Shown here piece by piece: positions 1-5,886 of a stretch of DNA of 10,802 nucleotides. Under the pieces are notes generated by a model that searched no databases, had not been told where the DNA came from, and saw nothing but the letters and a program-made list of their open reading frames with translations. The translations under genes and the position numbers were made by a program. This stretch comes from Candidatus Geohydrothermomicrobium daggyaiense (GTDB taxonomy: Bacteria > Actinomycetota > Geothermincolia > Fen-727 > JACVIW01). Location: assembly GCA_015711695.1 (NCBI GenBank), contig JACVIW010000063.1, forward strand, positions 1 through 10,802, read 5' to 3'. Position 1 is the stretch's first letter. Every line of letters begins with the position of its first letter.

Positions 1-859
1 GAACTGCATCGTATTCCAGATCAGGTATGACACCTCTGCGTTTCGCTAGCCAGCCCTCTATTTTTGCGCTTACCCTGACAAGCCATAGGGGTAGATGGAT
101 TTTTGGTGGTTTCGTCCCGAATGCTAGCGCTGCCAGAGTGAGTGCTTCCTCAACTGTAGGGTGGGCATCCTCGGCAATGTTGTATACCTCACCAAAGCAC
201 TCATCCCGAAAGGAAAGGTAATAAGCGGCGGCAGCAACATCCTCGGCCCTTATGTTTGAAAGTCTTTGCTTTCCGCTTCCCGGGATCGCCTTAATCGAGG
301 TTGGCCTTGAGAACGCTTTGCCCGCCCCGTCGTTGCACCGGGGTCCGTAAACAGTGCATGGACGGAGAATCATTGCACGGAGACCCTCTTTCATTCTCAG
401 GAAGACTATATTCTCGCCTTCTTTTTTACTTCGACCGTAGTCGTCGATTGGGTCTCTTGGGCTTTCCTCGGTAAAAGGCGTTCCCTTGTAAGCGCCGTAA
501 ACGTCGGTTGAAGCGATATGAATGAAAGCCTTCACTTCTTTCTGAAGCGCAAGGCGGGTGATCCTTTCAACCCCGAGCACGTTTACCGGATAAAGCTTTT
601 TGTATGGCGTTGAGAAGTTGCATATCGCTCCAAAATGAAAAACCCTATCAACGTCGCCTTCAAAGAGCGGAGGGAGGGTCTCTTCCCTGGTGAGATCTGC
701 TCCGACATATTCCACACCGAGTCTGTCGAAAAAGCTGGTATCCCTGCGTGGTCTTGCGGTTGCTCTTACGCGAACTCCCCTGGAGGCAAGGAATTCAACC
801 ATGTGGCTGCCCATAAATCCGGCAGCGCCAGTCACGAGGGTAATTCCTTCATATTCCAT
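1..859 (-). CDS. NAD-dependent epimerase/dehydratase (extended SDR), C-terminus cut by window edge
   Basis: This is the N-terminal 286 codons of an extended short-chain dehydrogenase/reductase. Such enzymes use NAD(P) to epimerise, dehydrate or reduce nucleotide sugars or sterol-like and other small substrates in the cytoplasm. Seen: a Rossmann dinucleotide motif at residues 10-18 (TGAAGFMGS, Gly11/14/17), an acidic ADLT at 54-57, a strand ending in AST at 116-118, and the catalytic YxxxK as Tyr141 and Lys145 (DYGRSKKEGE), followed by RPCTVYGP at 166-173. The ATG at 857-859 has a GGGAGG sequence about 9 bases upstream. It lies 119 bases downstream of the PadR gene in the same direction, so it may be that regulator's target or share its transcript. 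The substrate cannot be read from the sequence. Family assignment is firm; a sugar epimerase and a 3-beta-hydroxysteroid-dehydrogenase-like enzyme are both possible. Confidence 0.93.
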   Translation of the reverse strand, partial: MEYEGITLVTGAAGFMGSHMVEFLASRGVRVRATARPRRDTSFFDRLGVEYVGADLTREETLPPLFEGDVDRVFHFGAICNFSTPYKKLYPVNVLGVERITRLALQKEVKAFIHIASTDVYGAYKGTPFTEESPRDPIDDYGRSKKEGENIVFLRMKEGLRAMILRPCTVYGPRCNDGAGKAFSRPTSIKAIPGSGKQRLSNIRAEDVAAAAYYLSFRDECFGEVYNIAEDAHPTVEEALTLAALAFGTKPPKIHLPLWLVRVSAKIEGWLAKRRGVIPDLEYDAV

Positions 860-978
860 TTGGTCTCGCCTCCCATCGTTTCGCTTTGACAGGCTGTGTT
901 GAAGCATGCCTGTTTTTCGGGGTTGTTTTCGCGGTCAAAACCCGCTTCAGTAATCTTGTGCCTGGTACCTGATTACGG

Positions 979-1626
979 TCATATCCCCCGGGGCACTTTT
1001 TTTCTCTGCATATTCCGAGCTGATCCACGTTTTCGGGTAAGTCCATCGGAAAATCCCGTCTGGCCCTTTTTTCTCTTTAAATCCTTTTCTTCTCCACCGG
1101 AAATTGTTTGGGCGATTTCATCTCTAGCTCTTTTTAGCCAGGCAAGATACATCGTGTTCAGTTCGAGTCCGAGTTCAGCCACGAGACGGACGTAATCACC
1201 CTGCTTTTTCCATCGTGGCATGTTTTCCTTCCGGCGGGACAGTTGTTTTTCATATTCAATAATCTGACTCTCGATTATCCGGAGGGCCGTCTGGGTATCT
1301 CCGAAGCCAAAGAAAACAAACCGTAAAAGGAAAGGATCTCGGATGAGCATGGACCTTTCCGGGAATGAGGCAAGCCATCGGGCGAATTCTTCTCTCCCTT
1401 TCTGGGTTATGGAGTAAAGCTTGCGATTCGGTCCACCGTTATTGGAAGGAGTCACTTCGCGCATGACCACAAGACCATCTTCTTCCATTTTCTTAAGGGC
1501 TGTGAAAATTTGACCATAATTGATGGTCCACATGTGCCCGAAGTTTTCCTCGATGTGTTTCTTAATGCGGTAGCCATGCATATCCTGATAATGCAGAAGC
1601 CCGAGAATAGCGTACTTGACAGACAA
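979..1626 (-). CDS. PadR-family transcriptional regulator
   Basis: This is a 215-residue winged-helix repressor of the PadR family. Such proteins are dimeric, often ligand-responsive, and commonly control their own gene and a neighbouring enzyme or efflux gene. Seen: the typical opening MSVKYAILGLLHYQDMHGYRI and the DNA-binding wing region with the pattern YGQIFTALKKMEEDGLV and KLYSITQKGREEF (about residues 1-82). A helical PadR C-terminal domain follows at about 95-175 with dense charged helices. The last 35-40 residues are unusually basic (RKKGQTGF...TRKRGSARNMQRKKVPRGI) and extend the protein beyond the common 170-190 residues. The start is TTG at 1624-1626; it gives the canonical family N-terminus and has AGGAGG four bases upstream. 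The SDR gene follows it in the same direction, which makes that gene the obvious candidate target. Confidence 0.92.
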   Translation of the reverse strand: MSVKYAILGLLHYQDMHGYRIKKHIEENFGHMWTINYGQIFTALKKMEEDGLVVMREVTPSNNGGPNRKLYSITQKGREEFARWLASFPERSMLIRDPFLLRFVFFGFGDTQTALRIIESQIIEYEKQLSRRKENMPRWKKQGDYVRLVAELGLELNTMYLAWLKRARDEIAQTISGGEEKDLKRKKGQTGFSDGLTRKRGSARNMQRKKVPRGI

Positions 1627-1630
1627 ACTC

Positions 1631-1636
1631 CCTCCT
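1631..1636 (-). promoter_or_regulatory. Ribosome binding site fixing the TTG start of the padR-like gene
   Basis: Reading on the minus strand, AGGAGG is followed by four bases (GAGT) and then TTG. This perfect Shine-Dalgarno supports the TTG start rather than a downstream ATG, which would delete the conserved first helix of PadR. Confidence 0.75.
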
Positions 1637-1643
1637 ATAGCTG

Positions 1644-1677
1644 GCTATATTCTTTATATATATTAAATGTATATAGC
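1644..1677. promoter_or_regulatory. Inverted repeat, probable PadR autoregulatory operator
   Basis: GCTATAT at 1644-1650 is the exact inverse of ATATAGC at 1671-1677. The AT-rich centre (TTTATATATATTAAA) is also nearly symmetrical. It lies 18-51 bases upstream of the PadR start codon and covers the predicted -10 box. PadR proteins are known to bind AT-rich palindromes at their own promoters, so autorepression is a fair inference. It could also simply be an AT-rich promoter. Confidence 0.5.
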
Positions 1678-1696
1678 AACGATTCTTACAGTTCAA
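1668..1696 (-). promoter_or_regulatory. Predicted sigma70-type promoter for padR-like gene
   Basis: On the minus strand, TTGAAC (1691-1696) is followed by exactly 17 bases and then TATACA (1668-1673). Each box is an imperfect match to the TTGACA/TATAAT consensus. The -10 box sits inside the right part of the inverted repeat at 1644-1677, which fits repression by occlusion. Confidence 0.4.
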
Positions 1697-2008
1697 GTCT
1701 TTTTTCTCAGTACAATCCAGCCTGCTTTTCTTTAGAGTTAAGAGCAGCTGCTAATCTGGAAAGAACGAACTAATGACAGAATCTGGCATTGTTGTTTTCC
1801 AAAAGTTTTCAAAAAGGTCTTTACTCAATGGTATTTTTTGCCGTTAAGAATATTGAGCGCCATCAAAGTGTTCCGGCGAGCGGGATATTTTCTGACTATA
1901 CGGGAGGACTCTGTCGATGTTCACAAGTGATCGTTTGTTAACCTCGCTTTCCGGACTCGGGGCTCGAATGGTTTATGGTGAGATAGAGAGACTTCATGGA
2001 GGTAAGGG

Positions 2009-2299
2009 ATGCTGGAATGCCCATTCTGCGGATGTGAGCTCCCGCTGAACGTTGAAATCTGTCCAGACTGCGGATGTGAGGTTGATAGGTTTTTTCTTGC
2101 CGAGCAAGTTCTCGAATCAAGGGTTAGAAAAAGAACGTTCGACATCCCTAGAAAAACAGACAATTACCTGAAGCCTGGCGGAAACGGCGCTCGGAGGAAA
2201 GGAATAAAGAAAAGACTGGATTTGTTCAGTCACGCGAGACGAAAGCGGAGCACTGACGCTCCAGGAAAGGTTTTCAAAAGTTCTCCGGGCTGGAAATAA
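2009..2299 (+). CDS. Small zinc-ribbon protein with basic tail
   Basis: This is a 96-residue protein of unknown function. Seen: an N-terminal zinc ribbon, CPFCGC at residues 4-9 and CPDCGC at 18-23, so the canonical CxxC pairs (Cys4/7 and Cys18/21) are each followed by one more Cys (Cys9, Cys23). After residue 30 the chain is rich in Lys and Arg with clusters such as RVRKR, ARRKGIKKR and HARRKR, has little hydrophobic content and is probably disordered. There is no membrane segment. The ATG is preceded by GGAGGTAAGGG, a strong ribosome binding site. A ribbon plus a basic tail is compatible with nucleic-acid or ribosome binding, but that is inference. Its left neighbour is divergent and its right neighbour convergent, so it is probably transcribed alone. 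Confidence 0.8.
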   Translation: MLECPFCGCELPLNVEICPDCGCEVDRFFLAEQVLESRVRKRTFDIPRKTDNYLKPGGNGARRKGIKKRLDLFSHARRKRSTDAPGKVFKSSPGWK

Positions 2300-2379
2300 A
2301 CAGCCTTTATGCAATCAGGGAAATCTCCAGATTCTCGATATGTACTTTTTCCCTATGAACTTATTTAATAACCTTCTAC

Positions 2380-2444
2380 CGATTTTTTTCGGGTTACCGC
2401 TCGAGAGGACTTCCAGGTCCCTCGACAGGCGCGCGACCCGGTAA
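2380..2444. repeat. Nested inverted repeats in the intergenic region (possible structured RNA or terminator)
   Basis: TTACCG (2394-2399) pairs with CGGTAA (2439-2444). Inside them TCGAG(A)GGAC (2401-2410) pairs with GTCCCTCGA (2417-2425), nine pairs with one bulged A and a six-base loop. A small hairpin with a T-rich loop (CCGA, T run, TCGG) precedes them at about 2380. No T tract follows the main hairpin on either strand, so a classical intrinsic terminator is not clear. The location between the ends of two convergent genes fits a bidirectional transcription end or a small structured RNA. Confidence 0.35.
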
Positions 2445-2538
2445 AGAGAGGGAGTTATTCTGTTTTTCCTGGGCATCGTAAACCTACCTGTACATTGTGT
2501 TCTGGGGATATTTTATCAAATGAATGTGCCTGTTACCG

Positions 2539-3414
2539 TCAAGCGCTCCTGAAAAACAGAATCCTGTCTACGCGATATGTTTTATAAATACCATCGCGAT
2601 GACTGTAGGCACAAAGGTATTGCCTGTCATTCTTATTGTAAACCCTCACAGGTGTTACTATGATCGGGTGCGGACAGTTGGGTGATCCGTATTCAATTTC
2701 AATCGGTATTTTCATATTCGCCAGGTAAGGAAGTTCTTCTGGTATTCCTTTTATCCTGGGTTTTTCCTGGGGTGGTGAACATATTTGGGTGAAAATTCCT
2801 TCGAAACCCGGCAGTTCTTTCACCTTCGTTTTCGGACAGAAGTTAGAGGCGGCTTTAAGGAATACCTCCATTGCCGCCAGGGCGTCGTCAAGCCCCCTGT
2901 GTAAGCGCTCGCAGTCTATCTTCAGGTGCTTTACGAGCGTTGTAAGCCGGAAGTTTTCAAGACCCGCGAAGACGGATTTTGCGAGCTTAACCGTGCAGAT
3001 CACAGGTTGTGAAGGACGGGGCAGGTTTGTTCTTTCCATCTCGCTGGAGAGCATCTTCACGTCAAAAGAAGCGTTGTGTGCTATTAAAACTGAGCCATCC
3101 ATAAAATCCATCAAGAGCGGAAGGATTTCGGATGCGGAAGGCGCGTTCTTTACCATTTCGTTTGAAATCCCGTGTATTTTCGAGGCGCTCTGGCTAATGC
3201 TCTGATGAGGATTTATTAGGCTCTGGAATGTGGATACCCTGCCGTTAAGGCGAAAAAGAACCGCGCCTATTTCAACAATCCTGCTTGACGCGGAAAGCCC
3301 GGAAGTCTCAACGTCAACAGCACAAAAAAGGGAATCAGAGAGTGATTTGTTCATGAGAGATTGACGTTCAGCATTGTTGTGTTTATCTTCACAATTAATC
3401 CGATTTATGTCCAT
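2539..3414 (-). CDS. DEDDh 3'-5' exonuclease (DnaQ-like) with C-terminal WYL-like domain
   Basis: This 291-residue protein has a 3'-5' exonuclease fold related to DNA polymerase III epsilon. Seen: Exo I as VDVETSG with Asp34 and Glu36, HGIS at 81-84, Exo II as IAHNASFDVKML with Asp118, and Exo III as LHRGLDDA with His172 and Asp177. All DEDDh catalytic residues are present, so it should hydrolyse DNA or RNA 3' ends with two metal ions. After a Pro-rich linker (about 195-225), residues 235-290 resemble a WYL domain: TPVRVYN, QYLCAYSHRDG and YRVDRILFF, with the first W of the name motif replaced by Gln265. WYL domains are known as ligand- or nucleic-acid-sensing modules in regulators. The chosen ATG follows the preceding small ORF's TAG by four bases, suggesting coupling; a start at Met21 is possible but has no ribosome binding site. 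Replication, repair and defence roles all remain open. Confidence 0.88.
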   Translation of the reverse strand: MDINRINCEDKHNNAERQSLMNKSLSDSLFCAVDVETSGLSASSRIVEIGAVLFRLNGRVSTFQSLINPHQSISQSASKIHGISNEMVKNAPSASEILPLLMDFMDGSVLIAHNASFDVKMLSSEMERTNLPRPSQPVICTVKLAKSVFAGLENFRLTTLVKHLKIDCERLHRGLDDALAAMEVFLKAASNFCPKTKVKELPGFEGIFTQICSPPQEKPRIKGIPEELPYLANMKIPIEIEYGSPNCPHPIIVTPVRVYNKNDRQYLCAYSHRDGIYKTYRVDRILFFRSA

Positions 3415-3418
3415 GAAC

Positions 3419-3619
3419 CTAACTGCTTTTCACCAGGATACAGGTCTTCACTCCGAAAGAGGGCTTGAAGTTTTGTTTATTCGCGATGCGGTCAAGTAAT
3501 ATACAAAGCGTTGCTTCCACCTTTATGGCAGAGAAACGAAACAGATTAATTTTCTCGAAGGATTTAAAAAGAACACGGGTGGTTGTCACTGCTATCATTT
3601 CCTCCACACTTACCTTCAT
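3419..3619 (-). CDS. Possible small protein of unknown function between zinc-ribbon and exonuclease genes
   Basis: This 66-codon ORF begins with MKVSVEEMIAVTTTRV and ends with VKTCILVKSS. It is not recognised. In favour: it lies in the same direction between two real genes, its stop is four bases before the exonuclease ATG, and its codons look similar to those of its neighbours. Against: the ATG has no good ribosome binding site (a GGAGG sits only two bases before the internal ATG at Met8), and the length could arise by chance. It is in the same frame as the upstream 427-residue gene, and the frame is fully open for the 20 codons from just after that gene's TGA to this ATG, including a strand-like ERLKITVDFKS. 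The true N-terminus may therefore be elsewhere. It shows no membrane segment and no metal-binding cysteine pattern. Confidence 0.4.
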   Translation of the reverse strand: MKVSVEEMIAVTTTRVLFKSFEKINLFRFSAIKVEATLCILLDRIANKQNFKPSFGVKTCILVKSS

Positions 3620-3676
3620 GCTTTTAAAATCTACGGTTATTTTAAGCCTTTCTCGCTGTCTGTCAGTATACCGTCA

Positions 3677-4960
3677 TCAATTTTCGTTCGGTGGGTTTTG
3701 CAGATATCTGAGCAACTCGGGGTTTGATTGCATCTGCGGTGGAATAAAGGGAAGGATATCGGAACCGTAGTTGGGTAACCCACTATTTGATCCGCTGCTC
3801 GACCGGGAACCGGATTCTGAATCTTCGCTTTCAGTGTTAGGCTGTCCGGGATTATCGAAGTATTGGTTTTGCATTTCCTCTATCCACGGGTAACTCTCGT
3901 ATTTCCTCGAGCCTGAATTGCTGCTCAAGACAAGCGCACCTATGCTGATTGATTTTATTGAAACTTTCCTGGTCCGTGTTTTCGAGAAAGAGCGGGTGGT
4001 TAAACTCTTCACAGGAATCTCAAAAGAAAGAAGCTCTCCTGTCCCGTCAGAGGAGATGACGTCAAGTGTAACGGTAACCGTTCCTTCTCGCCTCGAGTTA
4101 TTCTCATATTTCCCTTTCAGCGTGAGGATTTCTCCTTTCTGAGTGAGGGTCATGTTTTTGAACTCAATATCGGCGCCCACAACAGTTCCGTTGCCAAGAT
4201 CGAATGTTTTTGCTCCTTTTCCCTTAAAGAAAACAAACCAGGATGCTGCTGCGCCGCCGATGATCAAGAGGAATATCACTATCATGGTTATCCAGAAAGA
4301 TCTCCTGCGCCTTAGCGCATTTTTGCCCGCGAAAGCGCTCGGAATCATACCACGTTGCGTGTCAAGAGGTAAATGTCCCGGTTGTGGAGCGCTTTGCGCC
4401 GGAATTGGCGCCGGATAACCAGCAGGATTCCAGTATCCCTTTGGGGGAAAATTCCCATACGCGGGCTGCTGATATCCAGAATACCCATGATATGGGTATG
4501 GAGCCGGGTATACATAGGGTAAATAGGTATATGACCATGGTATCAAACCTCCGTAGCAAGGAGGCTGGACTGGAATCAAATAGAGGGGATATCCAAAAAA
4601 AGGTGGATAAACAAAACCGGGTGGAGCTTTTGCTTCTGGCGCGGACTCTGCGTGGCTAAAGTTTTCGCCACCATCTGATTCAGTTTTTCCCTCAATGCCA
4701 CCGGTTTGAGCCCCTTCTTCTTGCGTTTTGGCGTTTTTGGCAGCGCGCTCAGCGCTATCGGCGTTGAATCTGTTTTTGTCTTCCAGAGCAGGGGATTCTT
4801 GTCTTGACGTTTGAGAAATATGCTTTTCCTTTACCATTACAGGCGGTTCATGCAGGAATTTTACAGAGTCTTCGCTTTGATTTAGAACCATCCCGCATTT
4901 ACTGCAGGTTATCCTGGTATTCTCATTTGAATGACCGCAGAAAGGGCATTCAGGCGACAT
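3677..4960 (-). CDS. Membrane-anchored zinc-ribbon protein with Pro/Tyr/Gly-rich linker
   Basis: This is a 427-residue protein of unknown function with a clear layout. Residues 5-22 form a zinc ribbon (CPFCG and CSKCG, Cys5/8/19/22). Residues 28-112 are charged and low in complexity. Residues 113-200 are a Pro/Tyr/Gly-rich stretch with many YP, GY and PY steps. Basic RRRR at 217-220 precedes one membrane helix at about 222-245. Residues 250-350 form a beta-rich outer domain (KNMTLTQKGEILTLKGKYENNS, TVTVTLDVISSDG). A Ser/Glu-rich tail ends with PPQMQSNPELLRYLQNPPNEN. Positive-inside reasoning puts the ribbon in the cytoplasm and the beta domain outside. The ATG has AAGGAGAG upstream. This design recurs in bacterial zinc_ribbon proteins that may scaffold or sense at the membrane. 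It leads a same-strand group with the small ORF and the exonuclease. Confidence 0.85.
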   Translation of the reverse strand: MSPECPFCGHSNENTRITCSKCGMVLNQSEDSVKFLHEPPVMVKEKHISQTSRQESPALEDKNRFNADSAERAAKNAKTQEEGAQTGGIEGKTESDGGENFSHAESAPEAKAPPGFVYPPFFGYPLYLIPVQPPCYGGLIPWSYTYLPYVYPAPYPYHGYSGYQQPAYGNFPPKGYWNPAGYPAPIPAQSAPQPGHLPLDTQRGMIPSAFAGKNALRRRRSFWITMIVIFLLIIGGAAASWFVFFKGKGAKTFDLGNGTVVGADIEFKNMTLTQKGEILTLKGKYENNSRREGTVTVTLDVISSDGTGELLSFEIPVKSLTTRSFSKTRTRKVSIKSISIGALVLSSNSGSRKYESYPWIEEMQNQYFDNPGQPNTESEDSESGSRSSSGSNSGLPNYGSDILPFIPPQMQSNPELLRYLQNPPNEN

Positions 4961-5261
4961 GTACTCTCCTTGGAAAATAGCTAAGTAAAATTTGTTTCTC
5001 TATATTACCTCTAAAATGTTAAAGGTGCACCCAGTATAGAAAGCAGGCATAACTGTGATGACAAATCCGCGGCACTATTGTTTTCGACAGGTTTATTGAT
5101 AAAAGTACTTAGAATCCATCCGTTCAGTTCTTCTTTATGTTATTTCGTACTCTGCAAAGGATTTTTCTGCTCCTGTTATGTTTGGTCATTACTGACTTGT
5201 CCTATTTTAAGGTTAAAATAAGACATGAACTTGATTCGAGGCGGGCGAAAGGGAGTGTTGA
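4961..5261. other. Divergent intergenic region between zinc-ribbon membrane gene and cysteine-rich membrane gene
   Basis: About 300 AT-rich bases hold promoters for both directions. A plausible plus-strand promoter is listed separately. For the minus strand only loose -10 matches are seen (TAATAT, about 40 bases before the gene, and TATACT further up) without good -35 partners. GGTGCACC at 5025-5032 is a short perfect palindrome. No RNA gene or terminator is apparent. Confidence 0.45.
5192..5219 (+). promoter_or_regulatory. Possible promoter for cysteine-rich membrane protein gene
   Basis: CTGACT (5192-5197), 16 bases, then TAAAAT (5214-5219) is a moderate sigma70-type match. It would give a 5' leader of about 35 bases before the ATG at 5262. 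Confidence 0.3.
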
Positions 5262-5765
5262 ATGTTTATGGGGAAGTCACAAGAGGTTTTCGGAGAAAAT
5301 GAAGGGCCGAACTGGGATCTTAAAACAGCGGTCCAAAATCAGTTGGCGATGATGCTGCCTGTTTTTTTAGGCGCAACAGCTCTTGTGAGAAAAAGATCCA
5401 AAAAATTGCTTCCTTACCTATTGCTGGTAGGATTTTTTCACACTTTATGGAGAAGAGTAGTGTGCGCCAGATGCCAGTATTATGGAAAAACATGTTCAAC
5501 GCTCCTGGGAATATTTACCTCAAGAATAATGCCCCGTGACGAGAAAAAGAAACTTGATCGAAATACGATGCTAATTGACTTTACTATGGTGGGACTGATA
5601 GCTTTTTTGCCTTTGAAAGAGGCGCTAAGCACAAAAAAAGTAAGGGTGCTTTACCCCGTTTCGCTCCTTTTGGGAATATCCGCGATTTTCTTCAGGGGAT
5701 GTCCGGAATGTGGTAATGACTTCTGCCCTCTCAAGCAGTTGTACGAGTCAGTTGTTCGCGGATAG
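5262..5765 (+). CDS. Polytopic membrane protein with two cysteine clusters, function unknown
   Basis: This 167-residue protein has about four hydrophobic segments: residues 28-43, 48-64, 103-119 and 128-145. Two cysteine clusters follow the second and fourth: CARCQYYGKTC at 68-78 (CxxCx6C) and CPECGNDFC at 147-155 (CxxCx4C). The similar placement after each helix pair suggests the two halves are related, with both clusters on the same side of the membrane. They could bind zinc or an iron-sulfur centre, or form disulfides. This is inference, and I do not recognise a named family. The chosen ATG has AAGGGAG about seven bases upstream; a second in-frame ATG two codons later is possible. It is transcribed away from the zinc-ribbon membrane gene and converges on the transporter gene. 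Confidence 0.8.
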   Translation: MFMGKSQEVFGENEGPNWDLKTAVQNQLAMMLPVFLGATALVRKRSKKLLPYLLLVGFFHTLWRRVVCARCQYYGKTCSTLLGIFTSRIMPRDEKKKLDRNTMLIDFTMVGLIAFLPLKEALSTKKVRVLYPVSLLLGISAIFFRGCPECGNDFCPLKQLYESVVRG

Positions 5766-5886
5766 ACAAACCAAAGAAAATGAACTTGTATCGTTAGAAG
5801 CTCACCGGGTTCTTCGTGCAGTAACTTCCCTGCTCGTACCCAGCGTATCGCCTGATTTTAAGGAACTACTGAAATCCCTGATGTTG

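Larger units (their letters stand above)
1627..2008. other. Divergent intergenic region between padR-like and zinc-ribbon genes
   Basis: The left 70 bases hold the PadR promoter and operator. From about 1700 to 1990 I see no convincing gene, no T-tailed hairpin and no strong promoter box pair for the plus-strand zinc-ribbon gene. A 24-codon ATG ORF at 1773 has no ribosome binding site. Confidence 0.5.

Noticed and set aside
3650..3679. Selenocysteine recoding of the TGA at the end of the zinc-ribbon gene
   Set aside because: No hairpin of bacterial SECIS type is visible just after the TGA, and the residue context is not that of a known selenoprotein.
3465..3770. 101-codon plus-strand ORF opposite the small ORF and the end of the zinc-ribbon gene
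   Set aside because: It is antisense to the end of the zinc-ribbon gene, lacks a ribosome binding site and shows no recognisable features.
5137..5352. 71-codon plus-strand ORF with a signal-peptide-like start (MLFRTLQRIFLLLLCLVITDL)
   Set aside because: No ribosome binding site, and it overlaps the cysteine-rich membrane gene in another frame; the hydrophobic start reflects T-rich intergenic DNA.
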